A DNA stretch of 64,000 bases from contig NZ_CANLCI010000005.1 in assembly GCF_947489035.1 (NCBI RefSeq), positions 1-64,000 of the forward strand. The letters run 5' to 3'. The notes below the pieces were generated by a model. The model had not been told where the DNA came from and ran no database searches. It was given only the letters and a program-made list of their open reading frames with translations. Made by a program: the position numbers and the translations under genes. Each line of letters opens with the position of its first letter. Position 1 is the stretch's first letter. This document shows positions 46,325-56,282 of this stretch, piece by piece. The DNA is from an uncultured Ferrimonas sp. (GTDB lineage: Bacteria > Pseudomonadota > Gammaproteobacteria > Enterobacterales > Shewanellaceae).

Positions 46325-48736
46325 GTGAGTACTTCCAGCCTGAACCATTGGCAGCAACCCGTCAGTTGGGTGCAGCGGTTGATGGTCCAAAGTCAGCCTA
46401 TTCCTGAACAGCCGATCCAAGAACTGGATTTCGACCTATCCCGTCCTATCGTCTATGTATTGCCGCAAAACTCCTTCTCTGATCGTTTGGCGCTGCACGA
46501 GTGTTGCACCAAACTCGGTCTGCCAAGCCCGTTTGATCCACTGGAGATTGATGGCACGTCTGTGCCGCGTTTGGTGGCACTGTCGCCAGCCAAAGGGCTG
46601 TTTGGCTTTAACTCCCGCGAAAGCGATTTCCAAGGGCCGTTTGAACACCTGTTGGCGCTGCATAAAAGCAATCCACAACTGGATGTGCAAGTGATCCCAG
46701 TCAGCCTGCTTTGGGGCCGTGACCCAGGTAAAGAGGAGAGCGTGAGCGCCACCATTCTGGCCGACGACAAGCCAACTTGGCTGCGTAAATCGTTGATTGT
46801 GGCGATGCTGGGGCGCGACAACTTTATCCGTTTCTCCCGTGCGGTATCGATGCGCTACATGGCGGAACAACGGGGCAGCGACAGCGCCATCGCGTCGAAG
46901 CTGGCGCGCGTGGCCCGGGTTCACTTTGGGCGCCAACGCACCGTTGCCACAGGCCCTAAGTTGCCGGATCGTAACGCCCTGTTCCGCAGCTTGCTTAACT
47001 CGGAAGTGATCAAAGAAGCGATCGCTGAAGAAGCGCGCAGCAAAGAGATCTCAGAACAAGAAGCACGTAAAAACGCGCATAAAATCTTGGACGAGATCGC
47101 CGCCGATTATTCCGACAAACTGTTCCGCATTGGCGATCGCTTACTGACGTGGTTGTGGAACAAGCTCTACAACGGCATTAATGTGCGCGGTGCTGAGCAA
47201 GTGCGACAGCTGGCGCAAGATGGCCACGAAATTGTCTATGTACCTTGCCACCGGTCACACATGGATTACCTGCTGCTGAGCTACGTGATCTATAAGCAAG
47301 GCTTGGTTGCGCCACACATTGCCGCTGGGGTGAACTTAAACTTCTGGCCAGCCGGGCCTATCTTCCGTCGTGGCGGTGCGTTCTTTATTCGCCGTTCATT
47401 TAAAGGCAATAAACTCTACTCCACCATCTTCCGTGAATACTTGGATCAGCTGTTTAAGCGTGGCTATTCGGTGGAATACTTCTGTGAAGGGGGTCGTTCA
47501 CGTACTGGCCGCTTGCTGCCAGCCAAAACCGGCATGATCGCCATGACCGTAAACAGCGTGATGCGCGGGCTGGAACGCCCGGTCACCATGGTGCCGGTGT
47601 ACCTTGGCTACGATCACGTCATGGAAGTGAACTCTTACCACAAAGAATTAAAAGGTAAGAAAAAAGAGAAAGAGAGCGCGTGGCAGGTGTTCTCAGCCAT
47701 TCGCAAGCTACGCAACTACGGCAAAGGCTACGTTAATTTTGGCGAACCGATTGCGGTGCATCAATTCCTGAATAAAACCCAGCCGGATTGGCGCACCCAA
47801 GTGGCCGATGGCAACTTGCGCCAGAAGTGGATGACCCCAATGGTGAACCAACTGGCCAATCAACTGATGTGCAACATCAACGATGCCGCCGCCGCCAGTG
47901 CGATGACGTTAACTGCCTCAATTTTGCTGGCAACCGATCAACACGCCATGGATCGGAATTCGCTCGAACGGCAGTTAGACATCTATCTGGATCTGTTGCG
48001 GGCGGTGCCTTACACCAGCCGCGCCACCGTGCCAGAAGGCGACGGCAAAAGCGTCTTGCAGCATGTGCTGGATCTGGACAAGTTCCAAGTGGATGGCGAC
48101 AGCCTGACCGAGATCATCCGCATCTTTGATGGCGCGGCCGTTACCATGACCTACTACCGCAACAGCTCACAGCACCTGTTGGTGTTGCCGGCGTTGATCG
48201 CCAGCTTGCTGCTGCGCCAAGGGGCACAACCCCGCCAGCAGTTGCTTACCCAGATCCACAGCCTGTTCCCACTGTTACAAGCAGAACTGTTTATCGGCCT
48301 TGAAACCGCCGAGCTGGATAACTACCTCAACGGCATCATCAACGAACTGTTGCATCAGCAGTTGCTGCAGCAGCACGACGAACTGATCAGCCCATGCAGC
48401 GAACATCGCGCCGAACTGCTGAACATGGCCAGCCAAGTGCAGGAAACCATGCAGCGTTACGCCATGGTATTGTCTCGCTTGCAGCAAGAGCCGCAGATTG
48501 AGCGAGGCACCTTAGAGAAAGAGAGCCAAAAACTCGCTGAACACATGTCGAAACTGCATGGGATCAGCGCGCCGGAATTCTTTGATAAGAAGCTGTTCAA
48601 CATCACCACCAATAAGCTCAAAGAGTTGGGCTTGTTAGGGGAAGAAGGCGATCACGCGAAAGTCGCGCAGATGAGCGAACTGGTGCTGTCGCTGGTGGCC
48701 GCACCGGTTTATAACAGCATTACACAGGCCAACTAA
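46325..48736 (+). CDS. plsB: Glycerol-3-phosphate acyltransferase PlsB
   Basis: Transfers an acyl chain to sn-glycerol 3-phosphate, the first step of phospholipid synthesis, at the inner membrane. The 803-residue protein has the acyltransferase motifs CHRSHMDYLLLSY (HX4D, near residue 308), GGAFFIRRSF, FCEGGRSRTGRLL and VPVYLGYDHVME. The start is GTG at 46325, giving MSTSSLNHWQ. In E. coli plsB and lexA are also close, with dgkA between. Confidence 0.96.
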   Translation: MSTSSLNHWQQPVSWVQRLMVQSQPIPEQPIQELDFDLSRPIVYVLPQNSFSDRLALHECCTKLGLPSPFDPLEIDGTSVPRLVALSPAKGLFGFNSRESDFQGPFEHLLALHKSNPQLDVQVIPVSLLWGRDPGKEESVSATILADDKPTWLRKSLIVAMLGRDNFIRFSRAVSMRYMAEQRGSDSAIASKLARVARVHFGRQRTVATGPKLPDRNALFRSLLNSEVIKEAIAEEARSKEISEQEARKNAHKILDEIAADYSDKLFRIGDRLLTWLWNKLYNGINVRGAEQVRQLAQDGHEIVYVPCHRSHMDYLLLSYVIYKQGLVAPHIAAGVNLNFWPAGPIFRRGGAFFIRRSFKGNKLYSTIFREYLDQLFKRGYSVEYFCEGGRSRTGRLLPAKTGMIAMTVNSVMRGLERPVTMVPVYLGYDHVMEVNSYHKELKGKKKEKESAWQVFSAIRKLRNYGKGYVNFGEPIAVHQFLNKTQPDWRTQVADGNLRQKWMTPMVNQLANQLMCNINDAAAASAMTLTASILLATDQHAMDRNSLERQLDIYLDLLRAVPYTSRATVPEGDGKSVLQHVLDLDKFQVDGDSLTEIIRIFDGAAVTMTYYRNSSQHLLVLPALIASLLLRQGAQPRQQLLTQIHSLFPLLQAELFIGLETAELDNYLNGIINELLHQQLLQQHDELISPCSEHRAELLNMASQVQETMQRYAMVLSRLQQEPQIERGTLEKESQKLAEHMSKLHGISAPEFFDKKLFNITTNKLKELGLLGEEGDHAKVAQMSELVLSLVAAPVYNSITQAN

Positions 48737-48761
48737 ACTGCGCCTATCACGCTAAAGTTCC

Positions 48762-48786
48762 AAGGCGGGGTTTCCCCGCCTTTTTT
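48762..48786 (+). terminator. Terminator of plsB
   Basis: AAGGCGGGG / CCCCGCCTT with a 3-base loop is followed by a run of T, 25 bases after the plsB stop. Confidence 0.9.
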
Positions 48787-48799
48787 ATTGCAGTACGCC

Positions 48800-49528
48800 A
48801 TGAAACCACAACACCCCAATGCCGTGTTAACCCTGCGCCAGCAGCGGTTGGCGCTATCCACCCGCCCCTTTAACGCCCGTGGTGCTACGGTTGTTCGCTG
48901 CCCGCGCTGCCAAATTGCCGCCAGCCATTGTTGCTGCCAATGGGCACGACCACAGCAAAGCCAGTTGCAGTTTTGTTTGCTGATGCACCCGAAAGAGCCA
49001 CTGAAGCCCACCAACACGGGCCGCTTAATTGCTGAAATTCTGCCAACGACCAGCGCCTTTAGTTGGAGCCGCACCGAGCCAGAAGCCGCGCTGCTGGCCT
49101 TACTCCAAGATCCGCAATATCAGCCATATCTGGTTTTCCCGGGCCAATACAGTGCGCCAGAACGAGTGCATGACACTCTTCCGATGCACAGCAACAAAAC
49201 GCCGCTGCTGATTTTACTGGATGCCACCTGGAAGCAAGCCCGCAAGATGTTCCAAAGCGACTATCTGTCGACCATTCCGGTGCTGTCGATCAGCCCAGAG
49301 GCGCTCAGTCGTTATCAACTTCGCAGCGCCGCCCACGATCATCAGCTGGCCACCGCTGAAGTGGCGGCGCAGGTGTTGGCACTGGCCGGTGAAACCGACA
49401 ACGCCAACGTTTTAGACGCCTATTTTCAGGTGTTCTCGCAACGCTATTTGGCCGGAAAAATGAAAAAGCCCGCGATCAGTGACAGCGAGCCTTTTCAGTT
49501 TTTGCAAAGCCTGACAGCCAACGGTTAG
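48800..49528 (+). CDS. DTW domain tRNA-uridine aminocarboxypropyltransferase
   Basis: DTW proteins (TapT/YfiP, Tsr3 superfamily) add the 3-amino-3-carboxypropyl group to uridine in tRNA, using S-adenosylmethionine. The 242-residue protein has a zinc-binding Cys cluster (CPRCQIAASHCCCQW), LMHPKEPLKPTNTGRL and the name-giving LDATWKQARKMF. The start is set at ATG 48800; an in-frame TTG lies at 48788. It begins 14 bases after the plsB terminator. Confidence 0.9.
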   Translation: MKPQHPNAVLTLRQQRLALSTRPFNARGATVVRCPRCQIAASHCCCQWARPQQSQLQFCLLMHPKEPLKPTNTGRLIAEILPTTSAFSWSRTEPEAALLALLQDPQYQPYLVFPGQYSAPERVHDTLPMHSNKTPLLILLDATWKQARKMFQSDYLSTIPVLSISPEALSRYQLRSAAHDHQLATAEVAAQVLALAGETDNANVLDAYFQVFSQRYLAGKMKKPAISDSEPFQFLQSLTANG

Positions 49529-49551
49529 CCGTGCCTGAACCGCTTCTGATG

Positions 49552-50013
49552 CTATCCCTTGGGGTTGACCGCAGCCAACAGCAGCACCATGCCATCACTG
49601 TCGATCACCTCAACCAAGGTGCCCACGGCAAGGGGAGCGGCGCACCGAGCCCGCCAGAAAGTATCGCCGATCTGCACTCGGCTCTCGCCTTCGGGCAAGG
49701 CTTCCGCCAACGACCAACGGCGACCGATCAATTGGCTGGCGCGATCATTCAGCTGAGGCTGTTCGGTCTGTTCGTTGTAGTGTCGAAACAGCCGCCAATA
49801 GGCCACGCTGTACACCAAGGTGGCCACCGCAAAGGCGATCAGCTGCCCGGCCCAACTGAGATCGGCCAACAGCCACAGCATGGTAGCCACGGTCCCCGCT
49901 GCTGCTGCCGCCCCCAGCAAGAACCCACCAGTACCCAGCGCCTCTAACGCCAGCAACACCAAACATAAAACGATCCAGTGCCATGGCTGCAATTGCGCTA
50001 ACCACTCCATCAT
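49552..50013 (-). CDS. NfeD family membrane protein
   Basis: Partner protein of the stomatin-like QmcA, comparable to E. coli YbbK. The 153-residue protein has membrane spans in its first 75 residues and a C-terminal OB-fold NfeD domain ([20 protein letters not shown], then [16 protein letters not shown]). Overlap of four bases with qmcA indicates coupled translation. Confidence 0.9.
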   Translation of the reverse strand: MMEWLAQLQPWHWIVLCLVLLALEALGTGGFLLGAAAAAGTVATMLWLLADLSWAGQLIAFAVATLVYSVAYWRLFRHYNEQTEQPQLNDRASQLIGRRWSLAEALPEGESRVQIGDTFWRARCAAPLAVGTLVEVIDSDGMVLLLAAVNPKG

Positions 50014-50927
50014 GGTTTTGGTTGCTCCGTTTTAAACAGTTCGGCAATGCCCGCGACCGAACCAATCACATTGCTGGCTTCCAGCGGCATCATAATCACC
50101 TTACTGTTTTCAGCACTGCCAACGGTTTGCAGGGCTTCCACGTACTTTTGAGCCACAAAGTAATTGATGGCGCGGTTATCCCCTTCGGCAATCGCCTTCG
50201 ACACCATGCTAGTGGCATTCGCTTCAGCTTCCGCTAAGCGTTCGCGCGCTTCGGCTTCGCGTTTGGCGGCTTCGAGCTGCCCTTCCGCTTTTAAGATCTC
50301 CGACTGCTTCTGCCCTTCGGCCACCTTAATCGCCGCTTCCCGTTCGCCTTCGGCCTCCAAAATCGACGCGCGCTTTTCTCGCTCCGCCTTCATCTGCCGT
50401 GCCATCGCATCCACCAGATCTTGCGGCGGGCTGATGTCGCGAATTTCGATGCGGGTGACTTTCACCCCCCAAGGATCGGTGGCTTCATCCACTTTGATCA
50501 GCAGCTCGGCGTTGATCCGATCTCGATTCGACAGCATCTCATCCAGCTCCATCGACCCCAGCACCGCACGAATGTTGGTCATCACCAAGTTTTGCATCGC
50601 CAGTTCCAGATTGTTGACCTCGTACGAGGCCTTAACCGGATCTTGCACTTGAAAGAAACACACCGCATCGGTGGTCACCTGCGCGTTATCGGAGGAGATC
50701 ACCTCTTGCGGCAAAATATCGAGAACTTGCTCCATGATATTTTGCTTATGGCCAATGTTATCCACAAACGGGATGATCACCGTTAATCCCGGGCGCAGCA
50801 CTCGGGTAAATTTGCCAAACCGTTCCACCGTGTATTGATAACCCTGAGGCACAATTTTCACCCCAGTTAGCAGCAATATCAGTGCAAATCCCACCAGTAC
50901 TAGTGCTAGAACCTCTATTCCATACAT
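50010..50927 (-). CDS. qmcA: SPFH/stomatin family membrane protein QmcA
   Basis: Stomatin-like scaffold of membrane microdomains. The 305-residue protein has one N-terminal span, the band-7 domain ([20 protein letters not shown], then [19 protein letters not shown]), a long helical EAEG-rich coiled coil (about 210-265) and the end [20 protein letters not shown], all close to E. coli QmcA. The frame runs on upstream to 51128, but AGGA seven bases before the ATG at 50927 and the family length set the start. Confidence 0.94.
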   Translation of the reverse strand: MYGIEVLALVLVGFALILLLTGVKIVPQGYQYTVERFGKFTRVLRPGLTVIIPFVDNIGHKQNIMEQVLDILPQEVISSDNAQVTTDAVCFFQVQDPVKASYEVNNLELAMQNLVMTNIRAVLGSMELDEMLSNRDRINAELLIKVDEATDPWGVKVTRIEIRDISPPQDLVDAMARQMKAEREKRASILEAEGEREAAIKVAEGQKQSEILKAEGQLEAAKREAEARERLAEAEANATSMVSKAIAEGDNRAINYFVAQKYVEALQTVGSAENSKVIMMPLEASNVIGSVAGIAELFKTEQPKP

Positions 50928-51161
50928 CAGGATATCCTTATCTGTTTCGCCGTTTAACGGTGACCACTGATCAACAACGCTCAGTAATGCAGCAACAACG
51001 CCAAAGCCACTGTCCATTTTGTATACAAAGAGTATCCTGCTAAAGCGCACTTTAAAATGGGTTTTCAACACATTTACCCACAGGAGATCCGCCATAGTGT
51101 TCGCAGGCGGTTTCTGCCCACGGTACACTGCAGCGCTTCACGTAGTATGAGATCCCCAACC

Positions 51162-51479
51162 ATGAACAAACTCACTTTGGCTGCCATCGGTTGCTTACTT
51201 TTGATCGGCTGCAGCGAACAGCAAATGGAACAACAGGCAAACGACGTTAAAGCGGCCACACTGGCCGTTATCGATGACGCCAGCGCCGCTGCTCACGATG
51301 CCCTAGATGAGGCCAAAGATCTGGCCGAAGATGCCGTAGATGAAGCAGCCGATGCCGCGGTAGATGCTTTAGGTGATGCCAAAAACGAAGCCGCCGATGC
51401 GTTAGAGCAGGCCACCGAAGCCGCCGCCGATGCCCTAGAAGAAGGCAAAGAAAAAGCCAAGCAGGCGTTAGAGCAGTAA
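51162..51479 (+). CDS. Small Ala/Asp/Glu-rich lipoprotein
   Basis: Not a family I can name. The 105-residue protein has a lipoprotein signal peptide with lipobox LLIGC (Cys17), then a long amphipathic helix built from imperfect 11-residue units such as DALDEAKDLAE, DAVDEAADAAV and DALGDAKNEAA, resembling LEA-type or apolipoprotein-like repeats. The ATG at 51162 gives the proper signal peptide; the frame is open further upstream. Divergent from qmcA, with 234 bases between that should hold both promoters. Confidence 0.8.
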   Translation: MNKLTLAAIGCLLLIGCSEQQMEQQANDVKAATLAVIDDASAAAHDALDEAKDLAEDAVDEAADAAVDALGDAKNEAADALEQATEAAADALEEGKEKAKQALEQ

Positions 51480-51504
51480 ATTTTTTAGCCATCAACGGCG
51501 ACGC

Positions 51505-51540
51505 CCAAAAAAAACACCAACCCCGTTGGGTTGGTGTTGT
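51505..51540. terminator. Bidirectional terminator: lipoprotein gene and copper operon
   Basis: AACACCAACCC (51513-51523) pairs with GGGTTGGTGTT (51528-51538). On the minus strand it is followed by a run of T, making it a good terminator for the cus operon; on the plus strand it closes the lipoprotein gene. The bases 51541-51642 between it and cusA show no gene. Confidence 0.8.
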
Positions 51541-51642
51541 TAGCGCATGACAACAGACGCATTGTTATCGCTGCTATCGCCACCACCGCGATTCAATATG
51601 CTGCCTGCACAATGCTCTCACTGGCGACTTTGCTGTGGGGGA

Positions 51643-54600
51643 TTACTGCTGCTTTAAGCCACGTCGATACAGCATCAGGTAAATGGCTGGGATCACAAAC
51701 AGCGATAACAGCGGCGCGGTGATCATGCCACCCACCATCGGCGCCGCGATCTTTTGCATCACCTCGTTACCACTGCCACTGCCCCACATGATCGGCAGCA
51801 AGCCAAAGAAGATGGTGGCCACCGTCATCGCCTTAGGTCGGATCCGCATCACCGCCCCCTCCAGCAACGCCGCGCGCAGATCCGCTTCGGTTTGCAGCGT
51901 ACCGGCCTGCTGCCGCGCCGCCATGGCATTATTCAGATACACCTGCATCACCACCCCAAATTCAGCTGCCACTCCGGCCAGCGCGATCATTCCCACCGCC
52001 ACCGCCACCGACAGGTTGATCCCCAGCTGCCACAGCAACCACGCACTGCCCACCAAGGCAAACGGCAAACTGAGCATGATCACCAACGCTTGCGACAACG
52101 AATTAAAGGTTAAGATCAGCAACAGCAGGATCACCCCCAGCATCAGTGGCACCAGCAGGGTTAACTTCGCCTCAACTCGCTGCATGTATTCATACTGACC
52201 AGCAAAGCTCACGCTGTAGCGCGGTGGCAACGACAGCTGCTGATCCAGTGCCGTTTGGGCGGCGTTGATGTACTCGCCAATCGACACCGAATCAATATCA
52301 ACAAACACCCACGAGATCAGCCGACCGTTTTCACTGCCGAGCATCGGCGCACCATCGCGCAAGCTTAGTGTGGCGAGGTTAGCCAGCGGCACATACTTGC
52401 CGGATTGGGTTAGCACCGGCAGCGTCTTCAGCTTATGGATGTCGTCCCGCAGCTCTCGCGGATAGCGAATATTGATGGGGTAGCGTTCTTGCCCCTGCAC
52501 CGACTCGCCCACGGTCATGCCGCCAATGGCCAGCTGCACCACATCTTGCACCTGCGCTAAGGTCATGCCGTAACGCGCCGCAGCGGTCAGATCCGGAGTA
52601 ATGTCGATGTAGCGACCGCCGCCGGTGCGCTGGGCAAAGGCCGAACGCGTTCCCGGTAACTTACTCACAATTGCTTCTATTTCGCCGCCAATGCGCTCTA
52701 ATTCCTGCACATTAGCCCCAGAGATCTTGATCCCTACTGGCGTTCTTACCCCGGTAGAAAGCATGTCGATGCGGGTTTTGATCGGCTGTACCCAGGCGTT
52801 GGTGATCCCCGGCACTCGCACCGTTTGTTGCAGCTCGGCAATCACGTCATCAATGGTGTAACCAGCGCGCCACTGGGCTTGCGGCTTCAACATGATGGTG
52901 GTTTCCAGCATCGTTAACGGCGCTGGATCGGTGGCGGTATCGGCGCGCCCCACCTTGCCAAACACCCGCTTTACTTCGGGAATGGTTTTGATCAGCCGAT
53001 CGGTCTGCTGCAAGATCTCCGCCGCCTTACCGGCACTGAGCCCCGGCAGCGTGGTGGGCATGTACAGCAGATCGCCCTCTTCCAGCTCGGGCATAAACTC
53101 ACTGCCCAGTTGCGACAGCGGATAAGAGGCCGATCCCAACGCCAACAAAGCCAACAACAGCGTTACCTTAGGAAACCGCAGCACCGCCTGTAACGTCGGT
53201 TGATACAGACTGATCAACACTCGGCTGATGGGATTTTTTCGCTCTGATGGGATCTTGCCGCGCACAAAATAGCCCATCAGCACTGGGATCAGGGTGATCG
53301 CCAGCAGCGCCGAAGCCGCCATGGCAAAGGTTTTGGTGTAAGCCAGTGGGTGGAACAAACGTCCCTCTTGCGCCTCTAGAGCAAACACCGGCACAAAGCT
53401 TAATGTGATGATCAACAAACTGAAAAACAGCGCCGGCCCGACCTCGATGGCGGCGGTTTGGATCAACTGCCAATGCTCGGCACCGCGGGCATCGTGGCCA
53501 TGCTCAGCACGGTAATGCTCTAAGTGCTTATGGGCGTTTTCAACCATCACAATGGCGGCATCCACCACCGCCCCTATCGCAATGGCAATGCCGCCAAGGC
53601 TCATGATATTGGCGTTAACGCCAACGGCGTTCATGGCGATAAAACTGATGAGGATCGCCAAGGGCAATGAGATCACCGCCACCAAGGTAGAACGGGCATG
53701 CAGCAGAAACAGCAGGCACACCAACGCCACCACCAGCATCTCTTCCAGCACTTTACCTTTCAGGTTATCCACCGAGCGCAGGATCAATTCAGAGCGGTCG
53801 TACGTGATGCGAAGTTCCACACCAGGTGGCAATCCAGCTTCGATCTGCTGCAATTTGGCTTTGATGTTATCAATGGTGGCTAAGGCGTTTTCCCCAAAAC
53901 GCATCACCACAATGCCGCCCACGACTTCGCCTTGGCCATCCAGCTCGGCAATGCCACGACGGGCGGCAGGACCGGTGCGAACCGTAGCCACATCCTTCAT
54001 CAACACCGGCGTGCCGGCGTCGGACAACACCCCCAATGGGATCTCAGCAAAGTCGGCTAGGGTTTGCCGATAGCCCGACGCGGTGATCATGTACTCCGCT
54101 TCCGCCATCTCCAGCACCGAGCCCCCTACGGCGGCGTTGGCGTTATCGAGCGCGTTGCGCACCGCCATCAGATCCAGCCGATACAGCGCCAATTTATGCG
54201 GATCCACCACCACCTGATAAGCCAGCTCCATGCCGCCGACGGTGGCCACTTCGGACACCCCAGCCACGCTTTGCAGCTCCAGCTTTAAGAACCAATCTTG
54301 CAGCGATCGCAGCTGCGCCAGATCGTGCTGACCACTGGTGTCGACCAAGGCGTATTGGAACACCCACCCCACCCCAGAGGCGTCTGGCCCCAACGCCGGC
54401 GTCACCCCATCGGGCAACTGCGCTTGGATCTGCGACAGGTACTCTAATACCCGCGAGCGCGCCCAGTAGATGTCGGTGCCATCTTCAAAAATAACGTACA
54501 CAAAGGAGTCGCCAAACATCGAAAAGCCGCGCACGGTTTTGGCGCCGGGCACCGCCAGCATCGCGCTGGAAAGTGGGTAGGTGATCTGATCTTCCACCAA

Positions 54601-54777
54601 CTGCGGCGCTTGCCCTGGGTAAGCGGTTTTGATGATCACCTGCACATCGGACAGATCCGGCAACGCATCCAGTGGGGTTGAGCGCATCGCCTGCCAGCCA
54701 ACCAGCGCCACCAGTGCGGTTACCACCAAGACCAGCATCCGCTGACGCAAAGAGGCACGAATAATGGTTGCTAACAT
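51643..54777 (-). CDS. cusA: Copper/silver efflux RND pump CusA
   Basis: Inner-membrane proton-driven pump exporting Cu(I)/Ag(I). The 1044-residue protein has the twelve-span RND layout with two large periplasmic loops. The fourth span reads GGIAIAIGAVVDAAIVMVEN, the signature of the monovalent-metal (HME4) branch rather than the divalent CzcA branch. RRD-type loop methionines are present but I did not assign the ligand triad. GGGGG precedes its ATG, nine bases after cusB. Last gene of the operon. Confidence 0.94.
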   Translation of the reverse strand: MLATIIRASLRQRMLVLVVTALVALVGWQAMRSTPLDALPDLSDVQVIIKTAYPGQAPQLVEDQITYPLSSAMLAVPGAKTVRGFSMFGDSFVYVIFEDGTDIYWARSRVLEYLSQIQAQLPDGVTPALGPDASGVGWVFQYALVDTSGQHDLAQLRSLQDWFLKLELQSVAGVSEVATVGGMELAYQVVVDPHKLALYRLDLMAVRNALDNANAAVGGSVLEMAEAEYMITASGYRQTLADFAEIPLGVLSDAGTPVLMKDVATVRTGPAARRGIAELDGQGEVVGGIVVMRFGENALATIDNIKAKLQQIEAGLPPGVELRITYDRSELILRSVDNLKGKVLEEMLVVALVCLLFLLHARSTLVAVISLPLAILISFIAMNAVGVNANIMSLGGIAIAIGAVVDAAIVMVENAHKHLEHYRAEHGHDARGAEHWQLIQTAAIEVGPALFFSLLIITLSFVPVFALEAQEGRLFHPLAYTKTFAMAASALLAITLIPVLMGYFVRGKIPSERKNPISRVLISLYQPTLQAVLRFPKVTLLLALLALGSASYPLSQLGSEFMPELEEGDLLYMPTTLPGLSAGKAAEILQQTDRLIKTIPEVKRVFGKVGRADTATDPAPLTMLETTIMLKPQAQWRAGYTIDDVIAELQQTVRVPGITNAWVQPIKTRIDMLSTGVRTPVGIKISGANVQELERIGGEIEAIVSKLPGTRSAFAQRTGGGRYIDITPDLTAAARYGMTLAQVQDVVQLAIGGMTVGESVQGQERYPINIRYPRELRDDIHKLKTLPVLTQSGKYVPLANLATLSLRDGAPMLGSENGRLISWVFVDIDSVSIGEYINAAQTALDQQLSLPPRYSVSFAGQYEYMQRVEAKLTLLVPLMLGVILLLLILTFNSLSQALVIMLSLPFALVGSAWLLWQLGINLSVAVAVGMIALAGVAAEFGVVMQVYLNNAMAARQQAGTLQTEADLRAALLEGAVMRIRPKAMTVATIFFGLLPIMWGSGSGNEVMQKIAAPMVGGMITAPLLSLFVIPAIYLMLYRRGLKQQ

Positions 54778-54786
54778 CTTGCCCCC

Positions 54787-56232
54787 TTAATGGTCATGGC
54801 CATTGTGTTCGACGCTGGCCGCGCCACTTAATCGACGTAGGCTGCCTTGGATGGAGGCTTCAGAGTCCAGCAGGAACTGGCCGGAAGTCACCACTTTGTC
54901 GCCTTCTTGTAAGCCTTCAAGCACTTCCGCTTTGCCTTGGCTGATCATCCCTAAGGTCACCGCCACTGAGCTAAATTGGTTGTCGCCGCGCTGCACCACC
55001 ACCCGATTCTCTCGGCCAGTTTGGATCAACGCTTCGGTTGGCAGCAGCAATAAGTTTCGACGCGGCCCACCATAGAGTTCAACCTCAACCAGCGAGCCCG
55101 GGCGCAGCACTTCATCGGCGTTATCCAGCTTCACTCGCACCTGCATGGCGCGGGTAACGGCGTCCAATTCTGGGTAGATGTAGTCGATCACCCCCTCTCG
55201 GGCAAACACCCCTTGGGCACTGGCGGTAACGTCCGCAAAGCGGCCGACTTCTAACCAGCTTTGCTCGTTTTCAAACACATCGGCAATCACCCAAACGCTG
55301 CTTAAATCCACCAGTTCAACCTGAGTTTGCCCCGGCTGGATGTACATGCCATCGCGCAGATTCAGCTGGCTGATCACCCCTGTTTGCGGGGCGTAAAATG
55401 GCACGCGATAAAGGCTGGCACGCTGCTGCTCTACCTGAGTGATCACCCGCTCGTCCACGCCTAACAGCTGCAGCCGTAAGCGCGCTTTACGCAGCAGTTC
55501 TTGGCCACGGATCTGTTGTTGATCAAGGTAATCCAGCGCCTGCAGATAATCGTCTTGGGCGGTGACCAGTTCCGGCGAATAAAGCTGATACAGCAGATCG
55601 CCTTTCTTGATGCGCTGCCCAACGTTGCTGATGTTGGTTTGCTCCACCCAACCACTGACTCGAGTGTGGATATGGGCAATGGCATCTTGGTTGTATTGCA
55701 CCGTGCCAAGGGTGCGGATGTAACGCCATAAGGTGCCACGTTCGATCTGTTGACTGCGCATCGCCAGCGCTTGCTGCATGCCGCCAGAAACCCCCACCAC
55801 CACCTCTTGCCCAGTGTCGGTGCCCACGGTGATGGGCTCTAGATCCATGCCGCAAATGGGGCAACTATCGCCTTCTTCCCCCACCACATGCGGGTGCATC
55901 GGGCACACAAATTGGGTGCTGCTGGCCAGCGGCAGGCTTGCTGCTGCGGGGCTGGTCAGATCCAGGCTGGGTCTGGCCGTGTCGAGCACGGCAGTGGCCG
56001 CGATCGGACTGAGCTGGGGATGGTTATGGCCTTGATGCGCCTGAGCCGTTGTTGGCTCATTCAGAAACATATTGCAGATGGCGCAGCGCTCATTCAGCGC
56101 TCCGATCTGCTCTGGGTGCATTGGGCAGGCGTAGATCGCTGCCGCTTGCTCGGTGCTGCTTGGCTCGGCCGCCAGCACCGATGACGGCAGCGCCAACAGC
56201 AGCGCAACAATTAATAGCGCGTGAATATTCAT
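54787..56232 (-). CDS. cusB: Copper efflux membrane-fusion protein CusB with two metal-binding domains
   Basis: Periplasmic adaptor joining CusA to an outer-membrane channel and passing metal to the pump. The 481-residue protein has a signal peptide, then two heavy-metal-binding modules: YACPMHPEQIG...CAICNM (about 34-60) and FVCPMHPHVVGEEGDSCPIC (about 108-135), followed by the barrel-sandwich, beta-barrel and membrane-proximal domains. A His-rich tail (EHNGHDH) ends it. GAGGAG lies upstream. The two modules match the four repeats of the gene before it. Confidence 0.93.
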   Translation of the reverse strand: MNIHALLIVALLLALPSSVLAAEPSSTEQAAAIYACPMHPEQIGALNERCAICNMFLNEPTTAQAHQGHNHPQLSPIAATAVLDTARPSLDLTSPAAASLPLASSTQFVCPMHPHVVGEEGDSCPICGMDLEPITVGTDTGQEVVVGVSGGMQQALAMRSQQIERGTLWRYIRTLGTVQYNQDAIAHIHTRVSGWVEQTNISNVGQRIKKGDLLYQLYSPELVTAQDDYLQALDYLDQQQIRGQELLRKARLRLQLLGVDERVITQVEQQRASLYRVPFYAPQTGVISQLNLRDGMYIQPGQTQVELVDLSSVWVIADVFENEQSWLEVGRFADVTASAQGVFAREGVIDYIYPELDAVTRAMQVRVKLDNADEVLRPGSLVEVELYGGPRRNLLLLPTEALIQTGRENRVVVQRGDNQFSSVAVTLGMISQGKAEVLEGLQEGDKVVTSGQFLLDSEASIQGSLRRLSGAASVEHNGHDH

Positions 56233-56282
56233 ACCTTTCTCCTCGAAAACGGCATCGGCGCACCGGCGCCGATGCCACTCGA

